NCBI GenBank assembly: GCA_038144955.1
Contig: JAYQOT010000003.1
Span: 1-64,000, forward strand
Origin: Ga0077527 sp038144955
Lineage (GTDB): Bacteria > Pseudomonadota > Gammaproteobacteria > Burkholderiales > SG8-41
DNA length: 64,000 nt
Direction of reading: 5' to 3'
Position numbers and translations under genes: made by a program. Position 1 is the first letter of the stretch; each line of letters opens with the position of its first letter. Below are positions 19,204-27,822 of this stretch, in pieces. A model generated the notes under the pieces. The model was not told where the DNA came from. It did no database searches and was given only the letters and a program-made list of their open reading frames with translations.

Positions 19204-21093
19204 TTGAACAATCTGATGAAAAACATGGCGGTATGGCTGGTCATCGCGCTGGTGCTGATGACGGTGTTCAATCAGTTCAATGCGCGGCAGTCGACCCAGA
19301 AGGCCATGGAGTACTCGCAGTTCATCGACGAGGTGAAGCAGGGCAAGATCGCCAAGGTGACCATAGAGGGGCGAGTGGTGAAGGGCGTCAAGTCCACCGG
19401 CGAGAAATTCACCACCTACGCACCATCCGACATCTGGATGGTGACCGACCTGCTGAAAAACGGCGTGATCGTCGAGGCCAAGCCCGAGGACGAGCCCTCG
19501 CTGCTGATGAATATTTTTGTGTCCTGGTTCCCGATGCTGCTGCTGATCGGCGTCTGGATATTCTTCATGCGCCAGATGCAGGGTGGTGGTCGTGGCGGTG
19601 CGTTTTCGTTCGGCAAGAGCCGGGCGCGCATGCTGGATGAAAACAACAACACGGTGACTTTTGCCGACGTTGCGGGTTGCGAGGAAGCCAAGGAAGAAGT
19701 CTCAGAGCTCGTGGAGTTTCTGCGTGATCCTTCCAAATTCCAGAAACTTGGCGGGCGTATCCCGCGCGGCGTGCTGATGGTCGGTAATCCCGGAACCGGC
19801 AAGACGCTGCTGGCGCGCGCCATTGCCGGCGAGGCCAAGGTGCCTTTCTTCTCGATCTCGGGTTCTGATTTCGTCGAAATGTTCGTCGGCGTGGGTGCGG
19901 CCCGCGTGCGTGACATGTTCGAGAATGCCAAGAAGCATGCCCCCTGCATCGTGTTCATTGACGAGATCGACGCGGTCGGTCGTCAGCGCGGCGCCGGCCT
20001 CGGTGGCGGCAACGACGAGCGTGAGCAGACGCTGAACCAGTTGCTGGTGGAAATGGACGGCTTCGAGGCGAATTCCGGCGTCATCATCATCGCTGCGACC
20101 AACCGTCCCGACGTGCTTGACCCTGCGCTGATGCGCCCGGGCCGTTTCGACCGCCAGGTGGTGGTGCCGCTGCCCGATATCCGTGGTCGCGAACAGATCC
20201 TTCTGGTGCACATGCGCAAGGTGCCGGTGGCCCCCGACGTCAAGGCCGACATCATCGGCCGCGGCACTCCGGGATTTTCCGGTGCCGATCTGGCCAATCT
20301 GGTAAACGAGGCAGCACTGTTTGCGGCTCGTGCGAACAAGCGCCTGGTTGATATGGACGATTTCGAGCGGGCCAAGGACAAGATCATCATGGGCGCGGAA
20401 CGGCGTTCGATGGTGATGCCTGAACACGAGCGGAAAAACACCGCGTATCACGAGGCCGGCCATGCGCTGGTGGCACGACGACTGCCCAAGACCGATCCGG
20501 TGCACAAGGTCACCATCATTCCGCGCGGCCGTGCGCTGGGCGTGACCATGCAGTTGCCGACTGAAGACCGTTACAGCATGGACCGCGAGCAGATCCTGCA
20601 GAACATTTCGGTATTGTTCGGCGGCAGGATTGCCGAGGAAGTATTCATGGGGCAGATGACCACCGGTGCCTCCAACGACTTCGAGCGTGCCACCGAGATG
20701 GCGCGCAACATGGTCATGCGCTGGGGCATGAGCGACAGCCTCGGCCCGATGGTCTACGGCGAGAACGAGGGCGAAGTCTTCCTTGGCCGTTCGATTACCA
20801 CGCACAAGAACGTGTCGGAGACGACGATGCAGCAGGTAGATGCCGAAATCCGCCGCATCATCGATACCCAGTACAAGCTGGCGCGCCGCCTGATCGAGGA
20901 AGACCGCGACAAGGTCGAGGCAATGGCAAAGGCACTGCTCGATTGGGAAACCATAGATGCCGACCAGATCAGCGACATCATGGAAGGCCGTCCGCCACGG
21001 TCGCCGAAACCGGTAGCCGCGCCGGTGCCCAAGCCGCCCAAGGACAGCACGCCGGGCGCTGCGGCGACCAATACGCCCGCTGCAGAAGCCTGA
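19204..21093 (+). CDS. ftsH: ATP-dependent zinc metalloprotease FtsH
   Basis: A membrane-anchored AAA+ protease that degrades misfolded membrane proteins and regulators such as RpoH and LpxC. I choose the TTG at 19204 because a strong AAGGAG (19193-19198) lies five bases upstream; the in-frame GTG at 19198 overlaps this ribosome site. This gives 629 residues. Two membrane segments (about 5-24 and 100-120) flank a periplasmic loop. The AAA domain has Walker A GNPGTGKT near 200, Walker B IVFIDEIDAVG and the SRH, and the protease site HEAGH is near 418. The tail is Pro/Ala-rich. A terminator follows at 21131-21160. Confidence 0.97.
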   Translation: MNNLMKNMAVWLVIALVLMTVFNQFNARQSTQKAMEYSQFIDEVKQGKIAKVTIEGRVVKGVKSTGEKFTTYAPSDIWMVTDLLKNGVIVEAKPEDEPSLLMNIFVSWFPMLLLIGVWIFFMRQMQGGGRGGAFSFGKSRARMLDENNNTVTFADVAGCEEAKEEVSELVEFLRDPSKFQKLGGRIPRGVLMVGNPGTGKTLLARAIAGEAKVPFFSISGSDFVEMFVGVGAARVRDMFENAKKHAPCIVFIDEIDAVGRQRGAGLGGGNDEREQTLNQLLVEMDGFEANSGVIIIAATNRPDVLDPALMRPGRFDRQVVVPLPDIRGREQILLVHMRKVPVAPDVKADIIGRGTPGFSGADLANLVNEAALFAARANKRLVDMDDFERAKDKIIMGAERRSMVMPEHERKNTAYHEAGHALVARRLPKTDPVHKVTIIPRGRALGVTMQLPTEDRYSMDREQILQNISVLFGGRIAEEVFMGQMTTGASNDFERATEMARNMVMRWGMSDSLGPMVYGENEGEVFLGRSITTHKNVSETTMQQVDAEIRRIIDTQYKLARRLIEEDRDKVEAMAKALLDWETIDADQISDIMEGRPPRSPKPVAAPVPKPPKDSTPGAAATNTPAAEA

Positions 21094-21130
21094 GCGCTGC
21101 GCGATCGGGTTTCCGGATGGAACGGAAGTC

Positions 21131-21166
21131 AACGGCCGGAGTTGCCATAACCCGGCCGTTTCTTTT
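21131..21166 (+). terminator. Intrinsic terminator after ftsH
   Basis: AACGGCCGG (21131-21139) pairs with CCGGCCGTT (21152-21160) across a 12-nt loop, followed by TCTTTT. It ends just before the folP ATG at 21173, so folP may depend on readthrough or a promoter inside ftsH. Confidence 0.7.
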
Positions 21167-21172
21167 CCAGCG

Positions 21173-22012
21173 ATGAAATTTCTTCAGTGCGGCAAGTTCC
21201 GCCTGACGCTTGACCGGCCGCTGCTGATGGGGGTGGTCAACGTGACCCCCGATTCATTCTCGGATGGCGGACGCTATCTGCAGACTGCTGCCGCCGTAAC
21301 CCATGCCCGGCAACTGGTGGCAGAAGGCGCGGACATTCTTGATATCGGCGGGGAATCGACTCGTCCCGGTGCCGCACCAGTGTCGCTGGAGGAGGAGCGC
21401 CGGCGGGTGCTGCCGGTGCTGGAGGCACTGGCGGATGCCGGCCTGCCGCTGTCCCTGGATACGCAGAAACCCGAACTGATGCGGGAGGCGGCAGCTGCGG
21501 GGGTAGCCATGATCAACGACGTCAATGGTTTCGAGAGTGCAGGAGCCTTTGAGGCGGTCCTGGCAGGGGACAGTGCGATCTGCATCATGCATCGCCAGGG
21601 CAATGCCCAGACCATGCAGCAGTCGCCGCAATATGCCGACGTGGTCGATGAGGTGCATGCCTATCTGGAACAGCGCGTCGCTGCGGCACAACGCGCCGGC
21701 CTGGGTCGCGAGCGCATCGTGATCGACCCCGGTTTTGGTTTCGGCAAGACCCTGGACCATAATCTCGAATTGCTGCGTTTCATGGGGCGGCTTGCCGCAA
21801 GCGGAATTCCGGTGCTGGCGGGCCTGTCACGCAAGTCCATGATCGGTGCGCTGACCGGTCGCGAAACCGGAGACCGGGTTTTTGGCAGCGTCGCAGCGGC
21901 ACTGATCGCTGTCCAGCGTGGGGCGTGCATCCTCCGGGTGCACGACGTTGCGGCCACGCGAGACGCGCTGGCGATATGGAACGCTGTAGAATCCGGTAAA
22001 AATCGCGATTAG
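21173..22012 (+). CDS. folP: Dihydropteroate synthase
   Basis: Joins p-aminobenzoate to dihydropterin pyrophosphate in folate synthesis; target of sulfonamides. The 279-residue protein has both family signatures: LLMGVVNVTPDSFSDGG near residue 17 and the DILDIGGESTRPGA segment near 55. The pterin-site IDPGFGFGKTLDHN is near 183, and the SRKSMIG Lys/Ser near 222. The length is typical. glmM follows after 26 bp, the usual folP-glmM operon. Confidence 0.97.
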   Translation: MKFLQCGKFRLTLDRPLLMGVVNVTPDSFSDGGRYLQTAAAVTHARQLVAEGADILDIGGESTRPGAAPVSLEEERRRVLPVLEALADAGLPLSLDTQKPELMREAAAAGVAMINDVNGFESAGAFEAVLAGDSAICIMHRQGNAQTMQQSPQYADVVDEVHAYLEQRVAAAQRAGLGRERIVIDPGFGFGKTLDHNLELLRFMGRLAASGIPVLAGLSRKSMIGALTGRETGDRVFGSVAAALIAVQRGACILRVHDVAATRDALAIWNAVESGKNRD

Positions 22013-22038
22013 ATTTTTTCCAATCCGGAGTTCATGGC

Positions 22039-23388
22039 TTGAGCAGAAAATATTTTGGCACCGATGGCGTGCGCGGACTGGTGGGGACGGATCCGATAAC
22101 CCCGGATTTCGTCATGCGTCTGGGGCATGCCGCGGGCAGAGTGCTGGCGCGGAAAACCGCTGGGACAGAACGGCCGGCAGTGCTGATTGGCAAGGACACC
22201 CGGGTCTCGGGTTACATGCTGGAATCAGCGCTGGAAGCCGGGCTGTCGTCGGCTGGTGTCGACGTGCTGCTGATCGGACCGATGCCGACGCCAGGTGTTG
22301 CGTATCTGACACGCGCGCTGCGGCTGTCGGCGGGCATAGTCATCAGCGCATCGCACAATCCTTACCAGGACAACGGCATCAAGTTTTTTTCCGCAGACGG
22401 CAACAAGCTGGCCGATGCCACCGAGTTGGCAATCGAGGCGGCGATGGCGGAGCCGCTGCGTTGCAAACCCTCATCGGGTCTGGGCAAGGCGCGCCGGGTC
22501 GACGACGCGGCCGGGCGCTATATCGAATTCTGCAAGAGTACGTTTCCGGGAGATCTGGACCTGCACGGACTGCGCATCGCGGTGGATTGCGCGCATGGCG
22601 CCGCGTACCACATTGCACCGCATGTCTTTCACGAGCTTGGTGCAGAGGTGGTGTCCGTGGGTGCCGAGCCGGACGGTTTCAACATCAACAAGGACGTCGG
22701 GGCGACTCATGCAGAATCTCTGCAGCGCGCGGTCAAGCGGGCCCGGGCCGACATCGGCATTGCGCTGGATGGCGACGGCGACCGGCTGATCATGGCCGAT
22801 GCCGCGGGAAGGGTCTACGACGGTGATGAGCTGCTTTATGTGATTGCCGCGCATCTCAAGCGTATGCGCATGTTCAAGGGTGGCGTGGTCGGTACGCAGA
22901 TGACCAACCTCGCCATGGCGCAGGCGCTGGCGAAACTGAAAATCCCGTTCGCCCGTGCCAAGGTGGGTGACCGCTATGTACTCGAGATGCTGCAGCAGCG
23001 TGGCTGGAAACTGGGTGGCGAGAATTCCGGTCACATCGTCTGCCTTGACCAGCACACCACGGGGGACGGCATCGTATCGGCACTGCAGGTGCTGCAGGCG
23101 CTGATCGCGGCAAAAACCACACTTACCAAGGCGGTGAATTTCAGCCTCTACCCCCAGGTCCTGGTCAATGTGCGGCTGAGCGGTGTCGCGGCGAGCGGTG
23201 TGATGGGTGCGAAAGAGGTGCAGGTGGCAGTTGCGGATGCCGAGCGCGCATTGGGAGCCTCCGGCCGCGTCCTGCTGAGGCCTTCCGGAACCGAGCCGGT
23301 GGTCCGGGTAATGGTCGAGGGCAGGTCCCGGCGCCAGGTCACGCAACTGGCCAATACCATCGCACGTGCAGTGCGGAACGTGAAGTAA
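22039..23388 (+). CDS. glmM: Phosphoglucosamine mutase
   Basis: Converts glucosamine-6-phosphate to glucosamine-1-phosphate for UDP-GlcNAc, the precursor of peptidoglycan and LPS. The 449-residue protein begins at a TTG at 22039 with GGAG eight bases upstream, and opens MSRKYFGTDGVRG as family members do. The phosphoserine loop GIVISASHNPYQDNGIKFF is near residue 100, the Mg2+ site DGDGDR near 245, the sugar loop GGENSGH near 328, and the phosphate-binding RPSGTEPVVRVM near 415. All four sites are intact. Confidence 0.97.
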   Translation: MSRKYFGTDGVRGLVGTDPITPDFVMRLGHAAGRVLARKTAGTERPAVLIGKDTRVSGYMLESALEAGLSSAGVDVLLIGPMPTPGVAYLTRALRLSAGIVISASHNPYQDNGIKFFSADGNKLADATELAIEAAMAEPLRCKPSSGLGKARRVDDAAGRYIEFCKSTFPGDLDLHGLRIAVDCAHGAAYHIAPHVFHELGAEVVSVGAEPDGFNINKDVGATHAESLQRAVKRARADIGIALDGDGDRLIMADAAGRVYDGDELLYVIAAHLKRMRMFKGGVVGTQMTNLAMAQALAKLKIPFARAKVGDRYVLEMLQQRGWKLGGENSGHIVCLDQHTTGDGIVSALQVLQALIAAKTTLTKAVNFSLYPQVLVNVRLSGVAASGVMGAKEVQVAVADAERALGASGRVLLRPSGTEPVVRVMVEGRSRRQVTQLANTIARAVRNVK

Positions 23389-23424
23389 TACCGGCAGCAG
23401 TATTGCCCGGCCCAAAACCCGGCT

Positions 23425-23442
23425 TTGTCATCAGGCTGTCAT
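23425..23442 (+). promoter_or_regulatory. Pho box upstream of arsC-aquaporin
   Basis: TTGTCAT-CAGG-CTGTCAT: two 7-bp units with an 11-bp period, against the PhoB consensus CTGTCAT-N4-CTGTCAT (13 of 14 bases match). It lies about 105 bp before the arsC start. The -10 that should follow is poor (about CATGCT near 23453). Confidence 0.65.
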
Positions 23443-23549
23443 ACCGGGTTGGCATGCTCGTCTCCTTAATGCATTGCAGGTGATTCCTTTTCGCTTGTGG
23501 GTGCAGAAACCCGTGACAATTCCTGAACTGAATCTTGCTCGATTCCCAG

Positions 23550-24053
23550 ATGAGTGAACCTATGGTTTACAACGTCCTTTTTCTTTGTACTGGTAACTCC
23601 GCGCGCAGCATCCTGGCCGAAGTCATGATGAACAGCATGGGCAAGGGACGCTTTCATGCCTACAGTGCGGGCAGCATGCCCAAGGGAGAGGTGCATCCTC
23701 TTGCGCTGGATCTTTTGGAAAAGAACCACCTGCCCATAGACGGTCTGCGCAGCAAGAGCTGGGAGCAATTCGCCCGGTCCGGTGCGCCGGCGCTGGACTT
23801 TGTTTTCACCGTCTGCGACAACGCCGCAGGCGAAGTCTGTCCGGTATGGCCTGGCCAGCCGATGACCGCGCACTGGGGTATCCCTGATCCTGCGGCGGCT
23901 GAAGGCGGCATCGAAGACAGACGCAGGGCGTTTTTCACCGCCTACAGCCAGTTGGGGGCGCGCATTTCGCTGTTCATCAATCTGCCGATCGACCGCCTTG
24001 ACCGGATGACCCTGCAGAAAAAACTGCGGGATATCGGCAGCACGAAATTATGA
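23550..24053 (+). CDS. arsC: Arsenate reductase, low-molecular-weight phosphatase (thioredoxin-coupled) type
   Basis: Reduces arsenate to arsenite through a cysteine relay. The catalytic P-loop is CTGNSARS about residue 14 from the ATG at 23550. Two further cysteines, in VCDNAAGEVCP, are eight residues apart and sit where the Cys82/Cys89 pair lies in the S. aureus pI258 enzyme, which favours the thioredoxin-linked class over a plain tyrosine phosphatase. The product is 167 residues; a TTG (23535) or ATG (23562) are alternative starts. The stop overlaps the aquaporin gene by 4 bp. There is no arsR nearby; a Pho box at 23425-23442 suggests phosphate-starvation control. Confidence 0.82.
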   Translation: MSEPMVYNVLFLCTGNSARSILAEVMMNSMGKGRFHAYSAGSMPKGEVHPLALDLLEKNHLPIDGLRSKSWEQFARSGAPALDFVFTVCDNAAGEVCPVWPGQPMTAHWGIPDPAAAEGGIEDRRRAFFTAYSQLGARISLFINLPIDRLDRMTLQKKLRDIGSTKL

Positions 24054-24721
24054 CCTTGGGTCGCCGCCTCGCAGCCGAAGCCCTGGGGACGGCGTTTCTT
24101 CTGGCCGCAGTGATTGGCTCGGGCATCATGGGCGAGCGCCTGGCCGGGGGTAATGTGGCGATTGCGCTGCTGGCCAATGCGATTGCCACCGGGGCCGCCT
24201 TGGTGGCCCTGATTCATGCTTTCGGTCCGGTGTCAGGTGCCCATTTCAACCCTGCAGTGACGCTGGTAATGGCACTCCGTGGTCTGCTCTCGCGCCGTGA
24301 CGCCTGCGCCTACGTGGCGGTGCAGGTGGCCGCGGCTTTTGCCGGCGTTGCCTGTGCGCATCTGATGTTCGGTGAACCGCTGTTCTCGGAATCGTTGAAG
24401 GTGCGCACTGGTGGGGCGCAGTGGTGGAGCGAAGTGGTGGCGACTTTCGGGCTGATTGCAATGATTCTGGGCTGCCTGCGTTCACGTGCCGATGCCGTGC
24501 CCTATGTGGTCGGGCTGTATATAACCGCGGCCTACTGGTTCACTGCATCCACTTCGTTTGCCAATCCGGCAGTCACGCTGGCGCGTGCTGCAAGCAATAC
24601 GTTCGCCGGTATCCGTGCGCTGGATGCGCCGATGTTCATTGCTGCGCAACTGGCCGGCGCCTTGCTCGCATCGGCAGCGATGTGGTGGTTGCTGGGCGAA
24701 GAGCGTTCCGCATCCCGATAG
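24050..24721 (+). CDS. MIP-family channel (aquaglyceroporin, AqpS-like)
   Basis: A 223-residue inner-membrane channel with about six transmembrane helices and two NPA-type half-helices, HFNPAVTLV near residue 64 and FANPAVTLA near 171. It starts inside the arsC stop (ATGA), so the two are translationally coupled. In Sinorhizobium meliloti the aquaglyceroporin AqpS works with ArsC, letting arsenite leave down its gradient; this gene order suggests the same. That role is inference: sequence alone cannot separate a water, glycerol or arsenite channel. Confidence 0.8.
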   Translation: MTLGRRLAAEALGTAFLLAAVIGSGIMGERLAGGNVAIALLANAIATGAALVALIHAFGPVSGAHFNPAVTLVMALRGLLSRRDACAYVAVQVAAAFAGVACAHLMFGEPLFSESLKVRTGGAQWWSEVVATFGLIAMILGCLRSRADAVPYVVGLYITAAYWFTASTSFANPAVTLARAASNTFAGIRALDAPMFIAAQLAGALLASAAMWWLLGEERSASR

Positions 24722-24762
24722 CCTCACACGCGGGATCTGAGGTTCCGGGATTTTTCCTGCAA

Positions 24763-24780
24763 GTGTCATGAAGCTGTCAT
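24763..24780 (+). promoter_or_regulatory. Pho box of pstSCAB
   Basis: GTGTCAT-GAAG-CTGTCAT, two PhoB units with an 11-bp period (13 of 14 consensus bases). TACCAT at 24791-24796 lies 10 bp downstream and can serve as the -10, as in PhoB-activated promoters. An in-frame ATG within the box (24768) is therefore not the pstS start. Confidence 0.8.
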
Positions 24781-24848
24781 CTCTTCTGGCTACCATCGGT
24801 CTGGCACTCAAAAAGACCATGACTGAAAATTGTTCAGGAGAAAAGAAA

Positions 24849-25886
24849 TTGAAATTAGTCAATAAAATCATATCGTTATACATCGCCTCCCTGCTCGCGG
24901 CTGCAGGATCCGCTGCCGCAGCCGAAATTACCGGCGCTGGCGCCTCGTTTCCGAACCCGGTGTATTCCAAGTGGGCTGATGCCTACAACAAGGCCACCGG
25001 CCACAAGCTCAATTACCAATCGATCGGTTCTTCCGGCGGCGTACGCCAGATCAAGGCGAAAACCGTGGATTTCGGTGCTTCCGATGCGCCGCTGAAGGCG
25101 GCCGATCTGCAGAAGGACGGCATGATCCAGTTTCCGACCGTGTTCGGCGCGGTGGTGCCGGTGATCAACCTCCCGGGCCTGAAACCCGGCGAGATGAAGC
25201 TCACCGGTGAGGTGCTCGGCGACATCTATCTGGGCAAGATCAAGAAATGGAACGATCCGGCGATCACCGCTCTGAACCCCGGGCTGAAATTGCCGGATAC
25301 AGCTATCGGTGTGGTGCGTCGGGCCGATGGCTCGGGCACAACTTCGATATTCACCAATTACCTGTCGAAAGTGAATGCCGAGTGGAAAGCGAAAGTTGGT
25401 GAAGGTTCGACGGTGCAATGGCCGGCGGGCCTGGGTGGCAAGGGCAACGAGGGCGTGTCGGCCTTTGTGCAGCGGCTGCCCGGGTCGATCGGTTATGTCG
25501 AGTTTGCCTACGCCAAGCAGAACAAGCTGCCGCATGCACAGTTGAAGAATGCTGCCGGCAATTTTGTCCAGCCGGGCGACGATACGATCCAGGCGGCGGC
25601 AACGGGCTGGGGTGCAGACGGCAACTACATCCACCCGACGGATCAGAAGGGCGCGAAAGCGTGGCCGATCACCGGTGCGACCTACATCATCATCCACCAG
25701 AAAGCCGAGAAACCCGGGCAGACCGTCGAGGTCATGAAGTTTTTCGACTGGGCCTATAAAAACGGCGACAACCTGGCGCTGGAGCTGGACTACGTTCCCA
25801 TGCCTGACAGCATGGTCAAGCAGATCCACGCTGCCTGGGCGGCGGTGAAGGATGCCTCTGGCAAGGCAGTGTGGCAGGCAAAGTGA
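24849..25886 (+). CDS. pstS: Phosphate ABC transporter, periplasmic binding protein PstS
   Basis: Binds phosphate in the periplasm and delivers it to PstCAB. I choose the TTG at 24849, preceded by CAGGAGAAAAGAAA. It is followed directly by a signal peptide (KIISLYIASLLAAAGS, cleavage after AAA), giving 345 residues. The ATG at 24768 lies inside the Pho box. The mature protein has GAGASFPNPVYSKW, the phosphate-binding SIGSSGGVRQI and DFGASDAPL, and RADGSGTT near residue 160. A terminator-like hairpin at 25903-25931 separates it from pstC, which would allow PstS to be made in excess. Confidence 0.95.
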   Translation: MKLVNKIISLYIASLLAAAGSAAAAEITGAGASFPNPVYSKWADAYNKATGHKLNYQSIGSSGGVRQIKAKTVDFGASDAPLKAADLQKDGMIQFPTVFGAVVPVINLPGLKPGEMKLTGEVLGDIYLGKIKKWNDPAITALNPGLKLPDTAIGVVRRADGSGTTSIFTNYLSKVNAEWKAKVGEGSTVQWPAGLGGKGNEGVSAFVQRLPGSIGYVEFAYAKQNKLPHAQLKNAAGNFVQPGDDTIQAAATGWGADGNYIHPTDQKGAKAWPITGATYIIIHQKAEKPGQTVEVMKFFDWAYKNGDNLALELDYVPMPDSMVKQIHAAWAAVKDASGKAVWQAK

Positions 25887-25902
25887 ATTATCCTGCCGGT
25901 CC

Positions 25903-25931
25903 CAGGGGTGCTTGGCGCCCCTGATTTTTTT
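25903..25931 (+). terminator. Terminator/attenuator between pstS and pstC
   Basis: CAGGGGTGC (25903-25911) pairs with GCGCCCCTG (25915-25923) with one G-U, a 3-nt loop, then an A and seven Ts. Partial readthrough would set the PstS:PstCAB ratio. Confidence 0.75.
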
Positions 25932-25966
25932 GACGTACCCGGAATGGTTCTTGCCGGAGATGAGCG

Positions 25967-26983
25967 ATGAATCTGCAGGTCACAGGTGAGCGTGTAGAAT
26001 TGAGCGCGATGAACAATGCGCAGCCTGATACCGCAGTGCCCGTCCGCCGTAGCCAGATCCGGGATGTCGTTTTCTACAATATTGTTCGCGGCATAGCACT
26101 GCTGACGCTGCTGATACTGCTGGGCATCATCGCTTCGCTGATCGTCAGTTCGTGGCCTTCGATCCAGAAATTCGGTTTTTCATTCATCTGGACGACAGAC
26201 TGGAACCCGCCGGCTGAAAAGTTCGGTGCGCTGATTCCGATATACGGCACCCTGGTCACCTCGGTTATTGCCCTGTTCATAGCGGTGCCAGTCAGCTTCG
26301 GCATTGCTCTGTTCCTGACTGAGCTATCTCCGGCCTGGTTGCGCCGCCCGCTGGGTACCGCCATCGAACTGCTCGCTGCAATTCCCAGCATCGTCTACGG
26401 CATGTGGGGTTTGCTGGTATTCGCGCCGCTGTTCGGCCAGTACGTGCAACCGCTGCTGGCGGAGACGCTGGGGAAGCTGCCACTGATCGGTGTGCTGTTC
26501 GAGGGGGCGCCACTGGGAATCGGCCTGCTTGCTGCCGGGGTGATACTGGCAATCATGATCATCCCCTTCATTGCCGCGGTAATGCGTGATGTTTTTGAGG
26601 TGACGCCGCCCATGCTCAAGGAATCTGCATATGGTGTGGGCGCCACGACCTGGGAGGTTATGTGGAATGTGGTTCTGCCCTATACCAAGGTCGGTGTCGT
26701 CGGCGGCATCATGCTGGGCCTGGGGCGCGCACTGGGCGAGACCATGGCGGTCACGTTTGTAATCGGAAACACCAATCTGCTGGACAATGTCTCGCTGTTT
26801 TCCCCGGGCAACAGCATTACTTCAGCGCTGGCCAATGAATTTTCCGAAGCGGACCCGGGGCTGCACACTGCGGCGCTGATGGAGCTCGGACTGATCCTGT
26901 TCATGATCACATTCATGGTCCTGGCATTCTCCAAGTGGTTGCTGGCGAGGATGAAAATCAATGAAGGTTCTCCGGTAGCCTGA
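25967..26983 (+). CDS. pstC: Phosphate ABC transporter permease PstC
   Basis: One of two membrane subunits forming the high-affinity phosphate channel. The 338-residue protein has six predicted membrane helices, the first at about 45-65. The binding-protein-dependent transport motif is near residues 215-250 (YGVGATTWEVMWNVVLPYT), which contacts PstB. The ATG at 25967 has GGAGATGAGCG before it; an internal ATG at 26009 is a possible alternative. pstA follows 2 bp after the stop. Confidence 0.95.
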   Translation: MNLQVTGERVELSAMNNAQPDTAVPVRRSQIRDVVFYNIVRGIALLTLLILLGIIASLIVSSWPSIQKFGFSFIWTTDWNPPAEKFGALIPIYGTLVTSVIALFIAVPVSFGIALFLTELSPAWLRRPLGTAIELLAAIPSIVYGMWGLLVFAPLFGQYVQPLLAETLGKLPLIGVLFEGAPLGIGLLAAGVILAIMIIPFIAAVMRDVFEVTPPMLKESAYGVGATTWEVMWNVVLPYTKVGVVGGIMLGLGRALGETMAVTFVIGNTNLLDNVSLFSPGNSITSALANEFSEADPGLHTAALMELGLILFMITFMVLAFSKWLLARMKINEGSPVA

Positions 26984-26985
26984 CC

Positions 26986-27822
26986 ATGGATATCGTCAAA
27001 CGTCGCAGGCTGGTCAACCGGCTGGCACTCTTTCTTTCCGTTTGCGCGATGGCATTCGGCGTGTTGTGGCTGGTCTGGATATTATTTGATGTTTTGCGAC
27101 TGGGTGTCGGTGGTCTTTCACCGGCGCTGTTCACCAAGATGACTCCTCCGCCGGGAGAGGATGGCGGTCTGCTCAATGCCATTGTCGGCAGCTTCATGAT
27201 GTGCGGCCTGGCGATGCTGATCGGCACCCCGATCGGGGTGCTTGCGGGTATCTATCTGGGTGAGTACGGCCAGCGAGGCTGGCTGGGATCGACGACCCGT
27301 CTCATCAACGACATCCTGCTGTCTGCACCTTCGATCGTACTCGGTCTTTTCGTCTATGCCGTGGTGGTGGCGCGGACCGGCGGATTTTCCGGTTATGCCG
27401 GGGTTATCGCACTGACACTGATCGTTGTGCCCGTGGTAGTGCGCACCACTGAAAACATGCTGATTCTGGTACCCAATGGCATGCGCGAGGCTGCCTACGC
27501 CCTGGGCGCTCCAAAATATCATGTCATCCTCTCGGTCACCCTGCGCGCAGCCAGGGCCGGTGTGATGACCGGGGTGTTGCTGGCACTGGCGCGGATCGCC
27601 GGTGAAACTGCGCCACTGCTGTTCACGGCACTGTCCAACCAGTTCTGGTCACTGGATCTGGGCAAGCCCATGGCCAATCTGCCGGTCACCATTTTCAAAT
27701 TTGCGATGAGTCCGTTCGAGGACTGGCAAAAGCTGGCGTGGGCCGGAGTGTTCCTGATCACGCTGGGCGTGCTGTTGATCAACATCATCGCACGTGTGGT
27801 GCTGAGGGAAGGGAGGCGGTAG
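26986..27822 (+). CDS. pstA: Phosphate ABC transporter permease PstA
   Basis: Second membrane subunit of the phosphate transporter. The 278-residue protein has six membrane helices and the inner-membrane permease signature MREAAYALGAPKYHVILSVTL near residue 165, where it couples to PstB. The start lies 2 bp after pstC, and its stop codon TAG directly abuts the pstB ATG, so the three are translated as a unit. Confidence 0.95.
   Translation: MDIVKRRRLVNRLALFLSVCAMAFGVLWLVWILFDVLRLGVGGLSPALFTKMTPPPGEDGGLLNAIVGSFMMCGLAMLIGTPIGVLAGIYLGEYGQRGWLGSTTRLINDILLSAPSIVLGLFVYAVVVARTGGFSGYAGVIALTLIVVPVVVRTTENMLILVPNGMREAAYALGAPKYHVILSVTLRAARAGVMTGVLLALARIAGETAPLLFTALSNQFWSLDLGKPMANLPVTIFKFAMSPFEDWQKLAWAGVFLITLGVLLINIIARVVLREGRR

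Noticed and set aside
19702..21132. 476-codon open frame on the minus strand opposite ftsH
   Set aside because: Antisense shadow of ftsH with no recognisable motif and no ribosome site.
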